This document shows, one piece after another, positions 10,901 to 24,300 of a stretch of DNA of 64,000 bases. The position numbers and the translations under genes are program-made. This DNA comes from Mugil cephalus (taxonomy: Eukaryota > Chordata > Actinopteri > Mugiliformes > Mugilidae). The first letter of the stretch is position 1, and each line of letters opens with the position of its first letter. The stretch is taken from contig NC_061789.1 in NCBI RefSeq assembly GCF_022458985.1, forward strand, positions 17,826,357-17,890,356, read 5' to 3'. The notes under the pieces are model-generated. The model made no database searches. It had not been told where the DNA came from and worked only from the letters and a program-made list of their open reading frames with translations.

Positions 10901-12666
10901 TTCCTAAATGGTTTTTGTGTGTGTGTTGTGGCAGAGTTTTAATGTTGCTGCTGACTGGTATATTTTAAGTGTGCGATCACCTTGAAAGGAGGATTTGTGT
11001 TTGGTTAGCTTAATGTGTTACACTGTCACATTTCTACCATAGCCCAGCCCATAGAATGTATTTTTGTTGAACTAGCAGCCGCTCTAGTTTCCCCTATGAG
11101 AGAACATGTAATAATTATTATATAACAAAAACATGTAAATCTCTTCCTTCTGGTTTCAGAGTTTGCAAAGCAAATATACACTATATGTTGCTGACTTTTA
11201 CGTCTAGAGAGATAGAAAGAGAGCCCTCTTCTGTGATGCTCAGCCATGTTTCTACAGTAGCCCAGAATGGACACAACACCACAAAGCACCTTTCGTGTTC
11301 CAACACGCTCATGCCTCAGCATAATCACCTAAAAATATGAATCATTGTCTTTTCATTGCTTTAGAATGAGCACTTTGAAAACAGAAAGCTGCTCCTCTTT
11401 CACGAGCGTCATAAATGAACAGTTCAATTAAAACTTGATCTTAAGGGGGAAATGGTGCGTGGCCACAGTTGTACAATAGCCTAAAACTGAAACACTGGCT
11501 CTAGAGAATGCATCTCATGTTTTTACTAGTTACTAATCAAACCCTACAGTGTGCCACCGGCCATGACTGAGGCTAACAGAATAATATGAAATGGTAAAAC
11601 ATGGTGTAACAAAAGCTCAAGTAGAGAAAGCTGTGTGAACTATTTACCAGACTGAATAAATGAATAGAGCTGCTGAAACTACTACGAAAAGTTAGAGGAA
11701 GAATGAAGCCTCTGTTCTTTCTTTAAAAGTTGGAGAACACTCTACACAGACTCTCCAGAACTGTCCTTGAGCAAGAGTCACCACATAGACATATCCTTCC
11801 AAAGTAGTGAGAAAAACAAGTTCTCCCAAAGACATGTTTTCAGAATCTAGCTACACTGATCTGATCTGAGATATCCATCTCTGAGATTTAGTTTTTCTTT
11901 TTTGTTAAACGGCACATACACAATTCCACAAACCTCCATTGTGCAGGGGTGGCGGCGGTGGTTTCAGAGCCAGACATCTCAGAAGATAAAACCCTAACTC
12001 TCCCTCTTCATGACTAGACAAGTTTAGATGACACTTTAACTTCACACAGTAACAGCGGCTTAAGTGGATGATTGCGCCCTCCTGCTCCAAGGTACAAATT
12101 ACACGATTTCACTCAGTTCACTTGAGGGGCTTCAGACATGTCCGGGAGCATTGACCTTTATTTCGGAGCGGCAGAGCCGGTGGACACGCGGAGGAAAAGG
12201 AAGAAAAGAGGGGGTGAAGGCTGAGGGAGGAAGAAGGGGTGGAGGGCTGTGCTTTCCGCCAGCAGCGTGTGGTATGTGGCTGGGAGGTGTCGGCCACTGA
12301 GACTGTGCCACATCCATTTAACTCAGGTCGGCCCCTCCCAGCTCAACACTGGCTGGTCCCCAGAGAGGGGAGGAGGAGGAGGACTGTGAAAACTTTAAAC
12401 TGAATTACAGGGTGCGAGAGCGACAGATTTATAGAGAAACTGAAGGAAACGTATCAGTTATGACAGATAGGATTAAATTCTTGCTTACTGAAGTGCTCAT
12501 GTGTGTTTCACTTTAGGACGTGGTGAGTCCAGAAGAAACGGCCACATCCGACTCGGAGCATCCCGACGCCGAATTTGAAGGCATGGGAGACTACGAGGAG
12601 TCCTTCCTGGCCGAATGGTGGCAGGAGCCCAAAACTAAGTGGGACACCGGAGAGGTTGCAGACTGA
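7952..12666 (+). CDS. p3h4: Prolyl 3-hydroxylase family member 4 (SC65), non-enzymatic
   Basis: ER protein that in mammals forms a complex with prolyl 3-hydroxylase 3, lysyl hydroxylase 1 and cyclophilin B needed for helical lysine hydroxylation of collagen. Seven exons: 7952-8395, 9177-9326, 9429-9600, 9682-9810, 9897-10042, 10463-10546, 12517-12666; 1275 nt, 424 residues (human 437), all phases consistent. The start is the first of two adjacent ATGs; an in-frame GTG at 7943 is ignored. Residues 1-19 ([19 protein letters not shown]) form a signal peptide. The rest is the TPR-like CRTAP/P3H N-domain with paired cysteines ([33 protein letters not shown]) and the DFKDFYP and [10 protein letters not shown] motifs. 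The acidic C-terminus contains GDYEES and EWWQEP. There is no dioxygenase domain, as expected for P3H4. The exon 2 donor is GTCGGC, a slightly weak site. It is divergent from fkbp10. Confidence 0.95.
10677..10965 (+). repeat. Unclassified interspersed repeat, copy 2 (in p3h4 intron 6)
   Basis: It starts with CCGATCAGACATAACATTAT, the inverted-repeat terminus also seen reversed at the right end of copy 3, then runs through GACCACCTTCCTA, GGGTCTTCTGAGGGTGTCCTG and CAGACACTTGATCAGTTT. It is truncated after about 290 bp. Confidence 0.75.
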
Positions 12667-15310
12667 GCATCTCCCGCGCTCCCTCCTCATCCAACTCCGT
12701 CCCACCTCTCATGACAACGAACCAAAGAACGTTGAGCCCTCCGCGAACAAGACATTCCCATTAGTATTGAAGAGAAAAAGCACAACTCATACACGTCTGC
12801 TCTTTCAGCTGAGGAATAAAAGGACAAACGTACCCGCCATGTTGATCGAGATCAGAGACATATGGTGTCTTGACCGACATCAGCCTTTAGAAACCTCATA
12901 ATTAGTCATTAGTCTGACCTGCTAATGCCTTTTCTACAGTTTTTATTTAATGAAAGCAGAATCCTCTGTCATCGGGAATAAGGAAGGTGGCATGTAGCTT
13001 TTCTCGTGCTAAACAATGTGTTGCTCACAATTAAAGTAATATTTTAATATACCTTTCGGCTGTTTTGGTCTCAGACACGGAGGAGGTGCAACGATCACCA
13101 CAGACAGAGAGAGGCAGCGAGATGTGAGAGGAGGAGGTGTGGTTTCATGTTTCAGCATTTTATTTCCCCTTCATTTTTAATCCATCTACAAGCTTCGAGT
13201 CAGTCCTTTCTTATTCACCGTCTTACTTCAAAAAGATAGTGTCTAAAAATATGGGTTAAGATGCGTCTCGTTTTCTTCCCTCTTCTCCCAATTGTATTAG
13301 ATACCAACTCAGCACACATTGTAGCAATACCAACAGTGCAGCTGCTGCAGTGCAAAGCTCAAACTGACCTCATACAGCATCAGACGAGCTGCTTCCTGGA
13401 CCCCAAACCAAGTCATCTTTAATCTCATTTACAACAGAGAGGGAGGGAGTGGGGGGAGGGGTCATTACAAAGTTCCTGGGCTGAGGCCTTCACTCAGGGC
13501 TATCAACAAATGTACAAAAAGAGACATTTCAGTGAAAAGAGATGACAAGTTGGCTAGCTTAGCTGATTTGCCACGATCGAGGATGCATGGACGGGGGGGA
13601 TTTTACAGATGCAGGTCGTGTCGGGGGATATAGCTATACGCTAGCGACGGCTGATAGAATTTAAACACGGCTTTAAAGAAATCTTCGTACATTGCATTTC
13701 ACATTCAGTATATCTTATTTACAAACAGGTGTGCATACAGTTGGCTAGTGCTCATTTTCTGATGATGCGTGACATAAAAACGGTTCTTTATTAATGTGCT
13801 GCTTTTTACGGTGCCATGGCTGCAGCGGCGCACACAATGTGGTTGTACAAAGAGCTGATATTCTAAGAGGTAAAAACCCGCCTATCGGCCTGTGATAGGA
13901 GGAGCGTCGAGGTGTACATGGACACAGCTGCCCCTAACACCCATGTAAACACGCAAACGTTAATCCTTTCTTTAAAAATCTCTTGCACGCGTACATTCAC
14001 TCTGGAGCAGACACACGACAGAGGACACCTCCTAAGCGTACAAACTTGGGGCCTGAAAGTGGTGAGCACGCACAGACAGATACTGTGGAATGTATGTTGG
14101 TCAGTCGGTCGCTGAAAACACTAAGTTACGGTCTCTGCTGCTTCATAGTGTGTTTAAAATGATCCCAAAACCTTAACACCTAGCTTCCTTCCTTCTCTTT
14201 TTTTTTTTTTGTTGTACCTGAATACTTGTGAGAGTGGGCGTGAGAGTGGGCAGGTAGGACGCCTTAAGTTAAGAACAACCTTATATCGGTTCTTCCTCGG
14301 TGTCTCTTTGGAAAACACGCCGACAACAACCCAAATGTAAAATTCCTGCTTCACCTGTCTGAATGTTGTAGATTAAAACCGGTTGCTGTCCACTTTAAGA
14401 TGCACCAATCAAGGCCTGGCCTCGGAGGAACTGCGCCTCAGATCCTTCTCCTTTAAGAAAAAAAAAAGGAGGCTGTCCTGTTCCTGTTCCAGTCTGTTGG
14501 ATGGGTCGGCCTGTGTGCTAGTCCAGCATTTGCCGGCGGACTTGAGAGGTGGCCAGTTTCGTTCGTGTGCAGGCAGGCAGGAGGGCAGGAGTTGGAAAGA
14601 CGTGTCGCATATCAAACTGGTCCACCACCTTTGATATGTTCTTTATCAGACTGTCCCGAGACATGAGAAGAAGGACGCAGACACCAACGCACACATTCAC
14701 AGGGCCACTGGGCTGGAGGAAGACCCTGGCGTCTCCCGCAGGTGTGGCCCGGACCCGATCCTCAGTGGCACGCTGGCAGCGGCCACGTGAGTGCGATTTG
14801 GCTGGTACGGAGAGAGGAGAGGGGGCCCCCACAGGATCGAGGAGGACGGAGCCCAGCTGGAGGACGGACGAAAGGAGTGGACGGGTGCGTGGAGGAAACG
14901 ACAATCGGAAGAGGTTTGGAGAGATTTTGGGACCGTAGTGGAAGACTTTCTTTTTTTTTTTGTTCCCCTCTTCTTCAATGTGGAAACGACACAGTGCGAG
15001 GAGGAAGACAGAAGTGGACAGGACACAGAGACGGAAAGACAAACAGAGATCTTATCCTCCACCAGATCTGAAAGAGAGTTCAAAATGGAGTGATTATTAG
15101 CAGGATGGAAAAACTGCTGTAGAAAGACAAATCCATGCAGGCGACAGGAGATGAATATGCCTGGAGTGGAGAGGGTTGAGAAGTATTTAGTATTTAGAAA
15201 GATGAACTTCATGAGCTTTGAGGGGAAGAGATAAAGGATGAAGGGACTGAGGTATTTCTGGGAGATCTGTGGGCAGAGTGTGATGTGGTCATGGCGCTGA
15301 AAGGACATAC
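12667..15310. other. Convergent 3' ends of p3h4 and adam11
   Basis: p3h4 poly(A) candidates are AATAAA at 12815-12820 and ATTAAA at 13030-13035. On the other strand, AATAAA (plus-strand TTTATT at 13159-13164) is the likely end of adam11, so about 125 bp separate the two tails. If so, roughly 13150-14700 is adam11 3' UTR. The last adam11 coding exon should lie in this stretch but is not confidently placed. Confidence 0.55.
14697..14772 (-). other. Candidate terminal coding exon of adam11
   Basis: After the 18-nt exon at 15311-15328 the reading phase is 2. An acceptor GCTGCCAG here would continue that phase and give about 25 residues, ending SSSSPVAL and a TGA at 14697-14699. Human ADAM11 instead ends with only four residues after the same point. 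The polypyrimidine tract is poor, so the call is tentative. Confidence 0.2.
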
Positions 15311-18300
15311 CTTCCTCTTCGAATGTTCCTGCATCCGATGGAACATGCCAGGAGAGAAAACAAAAAAAACACCACATATTAAGACAGAAACAATCAGATC
15401 TTGTATTAGAGCTTGCATAAAGTAAAATTCATATAGTAAACTGAATCTGTGTAGCTATTTGTTTAGATGAAGCAGTTTAATATGAAAGGTGCTCATGGTT
15501 CAGTTTTTCAGTTTCTTTCACACTGGACTGCCTATACATAATTAGCCATGACTATGCAATATTTCAGGACAAAAAAAAAAATCATGACTCAGTCAGCCAA
15601 TCCATTATTTATCTACTGGTCGTTTCCTCATTTTTTCTTGTCAGATTGCAGTGATGGCGTCACATGCAGCAGGTCTACAGAAGTCATGGCACCCTCTGCC
15701 TCTTAGGGTCTGCCAGAGCTCCACATCAGAAACTATCGCTCTAAGTTTGCCGTCTAAGAACAAAAACCTTTCTGCTTACAGCTCATGCACACATGCACAG
15801 ACACTTACCTCTGGCCCTAAAAGGACTCAGTGCATGCCAAATTGTCACTTGAATATGTTTTTCTTCAGCCAAAATTCTTCTAGGAATGTAAACTGTGACT
15901 AAGACGGGAGCAGTCCTTTTAGGTCAGACCATAAGGAGTGAACAGTAGCGGGCATGCAAAGGTGGAAGAGTGCAGAAGAGGCACTTGAGCGAGGACGTTT
16001 GGGGTTAGGACGCTGCCTATCGAGAGATAAGGGGATGCACGGACTTAAAAGAGCACCGAAAGAACAAAAGTAGAGCAAAGGGAAAAAGGCTCAAGTTAAA
16101 AATATATATATATGTTTATATATATGTATATCTCTATTGGGAGACTGAATATATAGGTCAGGGGAATCTGCACGTTGGGGGAACTTCCAAGATGTGGCAC
16201 CAGTGAAGTAAGTCAAGTCAGATCTAGTTGACTTCAGAGAAGTTCTGCAGAGTACCTGGTAGAAAAAAAAAAAAAATCTATATATCCTGGTTCTTCCCTG
16301 TTATCTCTACAGACTGCTAGGCTAGTGAGGGGAGGGAGGGGCAGGGGAAAAAAAAATGCAGGATGGAGCCGATTAAAATTTTGAAAGGAAAACCGAGTGA
16401 GATGTCTTGATTCGAAAGCAGTTCTCAGACTCTCCATCCCCCCCTCCCCAGGGTTCGGGCAATGAGTTGCGAATGGGCGTCTATTTCGGAGGGGTGAGAG
16501 TGGGAGGGGCGGGAGGGGTCCTTTAGGTAGAAGCAGACAGGTACACAAAGGCATGCCAGAACTCTTACTTAAATCCCCAGCCTGTTCCCCCTAGGACTAT
16601 AGCTGCCAGGAGAATAGCACCTGCGATGGACCCTATTATGATATTGGTGCCACTGGGACCTGCGCAGAGGAAGGAGGGGGGAGGAAGGGTGCGGAAGGAG
16701 GAGGAGGAGGAAGAGGAAGGGCAGAAATAAAACAACACCACTAAAAAAAAAACACACGTCAGAGGACAGCATCAACACCGTACATCAACAACATCAACTA
16801 GAGAGATACGGAGAGAAAGAGGGAGATGATAAGATACCTGCAGACAGAGAAAGAGAGATGAGGGGAAAGAGGAGGAAACCAGGACGTGGGGTGGAGATGG
16901 GACAACAGGCGGGTGAGCGAGGGAGGTCAGGGGAGACAACAGTTACATAGAAAACAAAGGAGAGAGTGTTTTATTACTTTGTTCTCATTCCCCCTCTCCC
17001 GCTCTTTCAGCTGGACACCCTCTTGCTCTGGCTTTTATGGCCCTATAAGAGCAGCTGCTCAATTGCTCTGTGTCACTGTCAGACTGCAAGAAAGTAAGGA
17101 AGACACTTGAGTGTGGCGCTGCCTGCGACACATGCTGCACACTGCCACCACGCTCACCAAACGTACCGTATACACACACACATATGCTTGAACGGATTAA
17201 TGTGTCTCAACACACACCCACACTCTCTTCCGACATTGAAACCGAGACTCAGCAGGAAGGACAACGCCGCGCGCTCTGAATATCGATGCAAACTTTCTCG
17301 CGGGATTCAGGTGAACTGCCCGCCGTTGTGTTTGTGGGAGAGGATATCGCACCTGGCGTCAGTACATAAAGAAGCTGTACGGTGACGATGGGGAGAGACT
17401 ATGAGGGGGTTGGGGGGTATGACGGGCAGACAGAGAGAGAGAGACGCGGACAGTTTTGACGGCTGCTATGGACCTTTCTTCTCTGGGCCCGTCGCGACCG
17501 TAGGCTCGGGGATGGGATCAAAGACGCTGCAGTCCTTTCCCGTGTAGTCCCGGTCACAGATACACTTCACCTCATTACTGCAGGTCTGCAAGAGAGAGGA
17601 AGAGGGGGAAAAGTCTAGAATGTCTGCCGATTTGATTTCAAGCAGGTCCCACACACGTTTGTGTCATTTAGAAAAAGGTTATCATCTATTACATAGGTCT
17701 TCAAAAGGGGGTCCGCGACCCCTAAGGGGTCCATGGAGGTACTGGAGGGGGTCGCAATTTAATTTATTTATTTTTTTTAATTTTCCCCCACAAATTTAAT
17801 TTCTTTAAACAAGAATTGAACATATCTTAGTAAAGGGATAAATGGAGACAGAATACATTATCAGTCAGTCATTGAGCGATACCCCACCCCTAACACTATT
17901 GAGCCAATCACAGGGCCACATATTACACACCGACTGTCAGATTCCCCGCAATTGGCCGAGAGCCTATTCAGTCCACAGGTGAACTCCAGAAGCACGCTGC
18001 AGTATTAGCAGAAGAGAAGCTAACAGTGCAGCTCGCTACCATTAGCCAACTACTGAGGCCAAAATGGATCGCTTTGTTTACGGTAGTTGCACGACAACCC
18101 TAATGTTGCACGTTTGAAACAATAAAAATAATATTTGAACCTCTGTATTATTTGAATAGCTTAATATTGAACGCAAAATGATAATAGTGTGTATTTATAC
18201 ATTGCACTAGGTTGAGTTCAATATAGGACACATATATATCTTGGCCTGAAAAACGTTGTAGACCCCTGATCTAATATGTAGCCTGATATAGTCTTTTCTC

Positions 18301-21300
18301 CTGAAATCTGTTTTGTTTGAGTGAGCTGAAATTCGTTTTACCCCATGATCAGAACAAATCCGTCCAGAGTTGGACCCCGGACACGTGCTGAGGTTGAACG
18401 CTGCCACAGGGAGGCAGCGTCTCTCCAGACACATCATGTTGGGACCGCAAGGGGTGCCATCCTCCACATAGCCCAGGTCTGAGCCGTCCTCCAGCAGAGC
18501 ATGGCCACCTCTGAGTGAAGCATCCAAACGTGTCAGACGGGCGGGAGAGGGGGGCTACCATTATAAACACTGCAACAACCCTGGTGCCCCCCAAAATGTG
18601 AGCAAATGTGCCGGAGCTTACCTGCAGTCCAGGTATTTGTTCTGGTGGTAGAGGGTGAAGCTGGTCACCTCACCCTGCAGGTCTCCAAACTTTGGCTTCA
18701 AGGTGACATTGGCACAGAACAGGAAGCCGCATAGAACATCCCTGACGTAAGAATACAGCACATATCAGACTTTATTTCTGCTGACATGGGTGAAAAAAGT
18801 TGGATGGATTTTTTACATCATCTATGCAACATCTAACCATCTTTAATGTGCTTCACCAATTTCTGAATGATCTTAATCCTTAACTCAACCCTAAACCCCA
18901 GACGTGGTGCTTCAGGTACAAACCTGAGCAGTATAACATCTGCATGAAATCCAACTAACGACACCATTTACTGCACAAAAAAGCAGAACAAATGAAACAT
19001 ACTCTACCAGAACACCGGTAAAAGGAATCAGGAATGTGCAACTTACGGCTTATTGCACTGCAGCCACCCTTGCCCTTCAGGACGTGGACCACAGTTCCCC
19101 TTCTCAGTCCCCTCAGCGTTGAGCTTCTCATAACAAAACCGGTCTGCTGAATCTGGGATGGCAATCGGACATATTCTTAACCAAGCAGGATGGAAGAGAC
19201 AGTTATACTGCCCATGTAATATATATACGTACTGTAGCCCCAGAGTCCCCTGCACTGTCCATCACGAGTCCTGCATCGGCCAGCGTAACATCGGCCCTGA
19301 AGACGAAGATGAAACAGTTCTCATCAAGTGTGCCACAGGGCCAGCTCCAGATAGGACAACATGGCACAGAGCCGAACTTACCTGGCTATTATCACACATG
19401 TAGCCATCCAGCTTGTGGACATTATGAGGGCACTGCAGAAAAAAGAATGTGCTTAACACTTAAGCGAATGTAAGACACTGTTTTTTGTTTTTTTTTTACC
19501 CCAAGAGCTACCTGGCTGGAGTCCCCTGTGCAGGTTTCTGGGATATCACAGTCATTGACAGCGTCTCGACACACCACGCCCCTCTGGTCATACTACAATA
19601 GAGAAATACAAAATACACACTGACTAAGTTAATTATTTCCTTGCTATTGTCTTGTCACTGTATGAGAACAGGTTATTGAACATATCAGAACTACGAGGAA
19701 ATTTGATGACATATAGTGGGCAATAAGCCCTGAATATGACTTTGTTGGAACATACAGTAGGTCGGCTCACCTTGCAGCCACTGCAACAGAGTCCATTACT
19801 GCACATTGCATCATGGGTAAGGGTGCACTTTTTACAGCAGGCTCCTCCGCTACGAGCGCACTCCTGCAGCCGCGAACAGGAAAACAAATGTTCAACAACG
19901 CTACGCCGTCATAATGGGCGCAGACGTGATGCGGAGGCGCCGTCCATCCGCAGCGACTTTAAGAGCAGAGGGCCTGCTGGCTACTCACCACCTGGGATCC
20001 GCAGTCACATTCTTCCCCTGCCTCCACGAAGCCATTCCCACACTCTGGGGGGTCCAACAGCTGAGAGTCACAAGAAGTAAATGTGTAAACACATACCATT
20101 CAGAAAGAAAGAACGAGGCGACATAAATGTTTGGACTTAAGTAAGGAGTTATGGGACGAGAGGTGTTAGAACACATTACCCTAAGTAAATATGTATTCTG
20201 GGGAAGTAAAAGTGACGATGGCCACGTCTCCATGTCGCACCTCACCTTATTGGGCTTGTTGAAGAGGCAGCTCCCGCCCCCCTGGAGCAAAAACTGGGTG
20301 TACTCGTCAATACTGCAGCGAGAAAACTTTCTGGGCAGATAGAATCTGCAAGAAGACGCATGAAGATCAAGACATTATGTGACAAATAAAATAAGCTTTT
20401 TTTTTTTTTTTTCCTTTTGCCAGTAGGGAACGCCAGATCCACTGTGGGGGTGTGTGCCATCACTTCGCAATCTGACAGAAATGTTACCATCTGCAGTAGG
20501 ATATTACTCAAAAGAAATATCTGAAATCTGCATTGTTTCCATCTGGCAGTGAGAGCAAAATCCAAATCACTCATGTAGTAAATACTTTTAATTGGCCATT
20601 TACTTTAACGGTGGTCGGCACGCTAGTGTTTCCACAAATTTGCTCAAAGCGTCGAGTGCAATCTGCCGTGATTATCACCTGCTTGGCTAAATGAGAACCG
20701 AGTTAAAGTCAGAGCATCTCTCCGTTACAGGTGCTTAATTGTTTAACCGAGTGAAATGAACAGGAGAAAAATCGCTGCTAAGAGGGATTTTACCCGGTGT
20801 CTTCCATGATGCAGCCCACCCAGGCGTCTGGGCACCTGCAGTCTCCTGTGAAGAAGAGCAGATGGAAGAGAGGAGAAGGGTAAAGATGATATCGACAAAG
20901 CAGGGATGAAAAGATGCGGCGATCGGCCTTTCTGACAATTCAGTGATTCTGCAGCGAAGTATGAGAAGCCTTTGCCGATGTGTGGGTCCTACTGAGAGAG
21001 TGCTAACGGATCTTTTTTTTCCTGGCATTGAATAATGGACCTGATGGTTCTTCGGCATTAATCAAATGGCCCATTGTTCAGTGGCAGCGATCCTTTAACC
21101 ACCGCCCCCTTCTACTTGGATGCAGGTGACTAATCACCTAATGGAAAAGTCTAATTACAGAAGAGAGCTGCTGGACAGGGACATCAACTCCCAATACTCT
21201 CTCTCATTCTTCCCCCACTAACACCTCCACTCCCACCACCAGCTTCTCATGCACTGATCCTGCCCACACCGATCTTCCTTTCTCTTCCTTTGATTTCGGT

Positions 21301-24300
21301 TTATACATCCCTGCATTGTGGAACTTTCCTTGCCGTCTTACCTGCAGAGCTACGTGCATTGTTCCACCTCATTCCAATGTTTTGACCAAGGCTCTGACAC
21401 AGAGTGATGGCCATGGCAGCGGCACTCCCGTACTGAAAGAAATTCACATGGATGGATGCATTACTGTGACACAGGGTCGGCCGTATGACAGAATCCTTCA
21501 GGTAGTTGCTCCGCATCATGCTACCTCCTTATCTCTATGAATCTAAATATGTAAATGGAGTAAGCGCTCACTTTTCCCCCAAGACTGAAAACAAAGGGCA
21601 ACAGTTAGCCAGGCTCTTATGAAAAGCCGCCTACCAGCATCTCCACAGCTCAAATATGAACAAATTACACACAATCAAGTGAAGTACTCGAACAGGAATT
21701 ATGTGATGGAGTACTTCTTGACTGAGACACAAGATCCAGGTTAGCTGCTAGCCCCTTGCAACCCCCAGCCTTCTCATTTAAGTCTCAAGTAGAACAAATA
21801 CAGAAACATGCAACTACATGCAACTCGACTTTGGTTTGAATGATCCGTTTGACTAGTGAAGAGTCAGTCATTTGTAGTTTTTAGCTGAAATGAATGAATG
21901 AAGCGCAGCCTCGAATGTAACCTTCTCAGATTGTCCTCACCTCATTAATTCCTCCTCCTTTTGTCGGAGAGCACACTCCTCCTGTGTAGGCCGTCCCACT
22001 GCGACTGCTGTGAAATGTACGCCCTCTGGGGTGCACAGGAGAGCCGTGATTAGAAATCATGTGTTCTCACCGTGTCCCTTTGTCTGCTTTTTAATTAGTT
22101 TTTTCTTACGAGAACAGGTGGACGACATCACTCTGCTCCTTGATGGCGTCCTTCCTGTACTTCATGAAGTTCTGCAGTGTTATCAATGGGTCTTCCACTA
22201 CTGGCATCTTATTTTTAGAGGTCCAGGTCTCCATGGCAACCAGCACGATCCTCGTGTTCAGCTGTTCTTGATAGATCTGGGAACCACAAAATGCCCATCA
22301 GTGCGCTGCCTTGTTGGTGTGATGTGGGGCACTGACTGCTATCACACACGCACAAACACAAACACACACTTGACAGGTGGCATTTCGGTGCTCGACAGCA
22401 GGAGGACTGTATTCCTATAAACAAAGCACTCACCGTATCTGCTGTGTTGACCACGGCTTTGGCAAAGTTCTTGGTTTGGCTTCTAGAGCCGTGCAGCTGT
22501 ACAAACTGCAGAGACAGTGATGCACAGATGGGTTAAGAGATGGACTGCATTTGCTCTTTCACATAGGCACTCCATGATCAGCGTGAGCATTTAGATTTAC
22601 CAACAAGAGTGAATTTATTCCTATGTCTACAGACACTTCTTGAATCAGCATTGTCTACTTAGCTTAACTTTAGTTAAACTGGGGCTACGTGATGGAAACA
22701 CAATTACTGTAATGCATTTGACTATATTACTATAAACTAATTACTGGCAATTCATATTTCATGTATCAGTCAGATGTTTAACATGAATAAACAGATAAAC
22801 ATTTAGTTTCCAGCCTTAAGTCGGAACTACATCAGATCAGTTTAGAAATAACTGACACACAATATCCTCTGGTGTAGTTGGTCAAGGCTTCATCCTACAG
22901 CAAGATAATGACCCAAATCTTTAGTCCAAGCTCTACCAGAACTACCTCAGGATAAAAACACGATGGAAAGCTTGAAAACATGGAGTGGACCATGGTCCAG
23001 TCAGTCTCTAGACTTTAACCCCATGGAACTGGTTTGTGATGAACTGGACGGAGGAGTGAAAGCAAAGCAAAGCGCCACATATTTCCGGGAACTTCTGCAA
23101 CAAGAGTGGGAAGAACTCTCTGAAAAATATTTGATTTCCATTTTTAGAAAGAAAGAATGTCACAAGTGTGTTCACATCAGACAAAGACGGCTACTTTGAT
23201 GAGTCTAAAGTCTAGCATATATTGGGTTACATATCGATTCCATTAACTTTTTTTAGTTGTTGTTTATTTGGTCTGTGCTTTCATTTCAGAGTAAAACAAG
23301 ACATTAAACTGCGTACATTTCAATGAAAAAAGAAATATAAGTGTTCTAAAACTTTGGACCGGTTGAGTATATACCTATAACCAAAGTCTCAATAAATCTG
23401 GGGGCAAATATGATGCCCCCAGACTCTCAAGCACCTGTGACTCTTTTACCCAGCAAATGAGAAATGAAATCCCTGAAAATCAATAAATACAACAACAAAA
23501 ATAAATATAGCGAAAGTGTCTGTGTAAAGTGTTTAGGACATTTTGTCCTCTGAAGTTTTAATTAAATTGTCGACATTTAAATAAAATGCAATTTAATGCA
23601 TCAATGATGAGATTATTATGTGACTTTTGATTGGGGGGTAAAGTAAAGTTTATTTTTTAAACCTGCCTTTTCAAAGTCCCATGCACGACGTCTGTCAGAC
23701 AAGCGATAACTAAATAAAAGCCAAATAATCAGTTGTGGTATGTAGATTTAGGCACAGGTACTCCCTAGTCAGTACCTCAAATGCAAATACTTCATTTTTT
23801 TTTTTTTGTTAGTGGCAGTGGAGCTATGTACAGGGGAAAACAGGCACGAAACTAAATCCTGACTGGCTATGAGTCAAACACTGCGATTACTTGGTGACAT
23901 CTAGCGCCCCTCTGACTCACCATCTCGTTGTCGTTGACCACCATCAACTCAATATATTTGGTCTCAGTTTGGACAGAGGGCTTGCGCACGAACCGCTTGG
24001 ATCGCCTCAGCCCCCCAGACACCTGCTGCTCCCTTGTTTGGTCCGGTCTGACGTCATCGCCGTCACCTCCTCTGCTTTCCCACTCACTGCCCTCTGCACA
24101 GCCTGGACACAGGGAGAAGCAGAGCTGCAGACAGTCAGAGAGACGCTACCGATTACTGTCTCAAGTGTGGTCAAGGCTACACAACATGCAATCTATCACC
24201 ACGATGTCTGAACTGTCCTTTATCAGGTCAGTGGTGAAGAATTCCAACTTTGGCCATTGCCTGCAGGATGTGAATGTGCTCATGTACCTGGGCAGTCAGG

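Noticed and set aside
14518-15377. Long minus-strand frames of 174 and 226 codons
   Set aside because: They run across the adam11 terminal introns and probable 3' UTR; composition is not protein-like apart from the candidate last exon.
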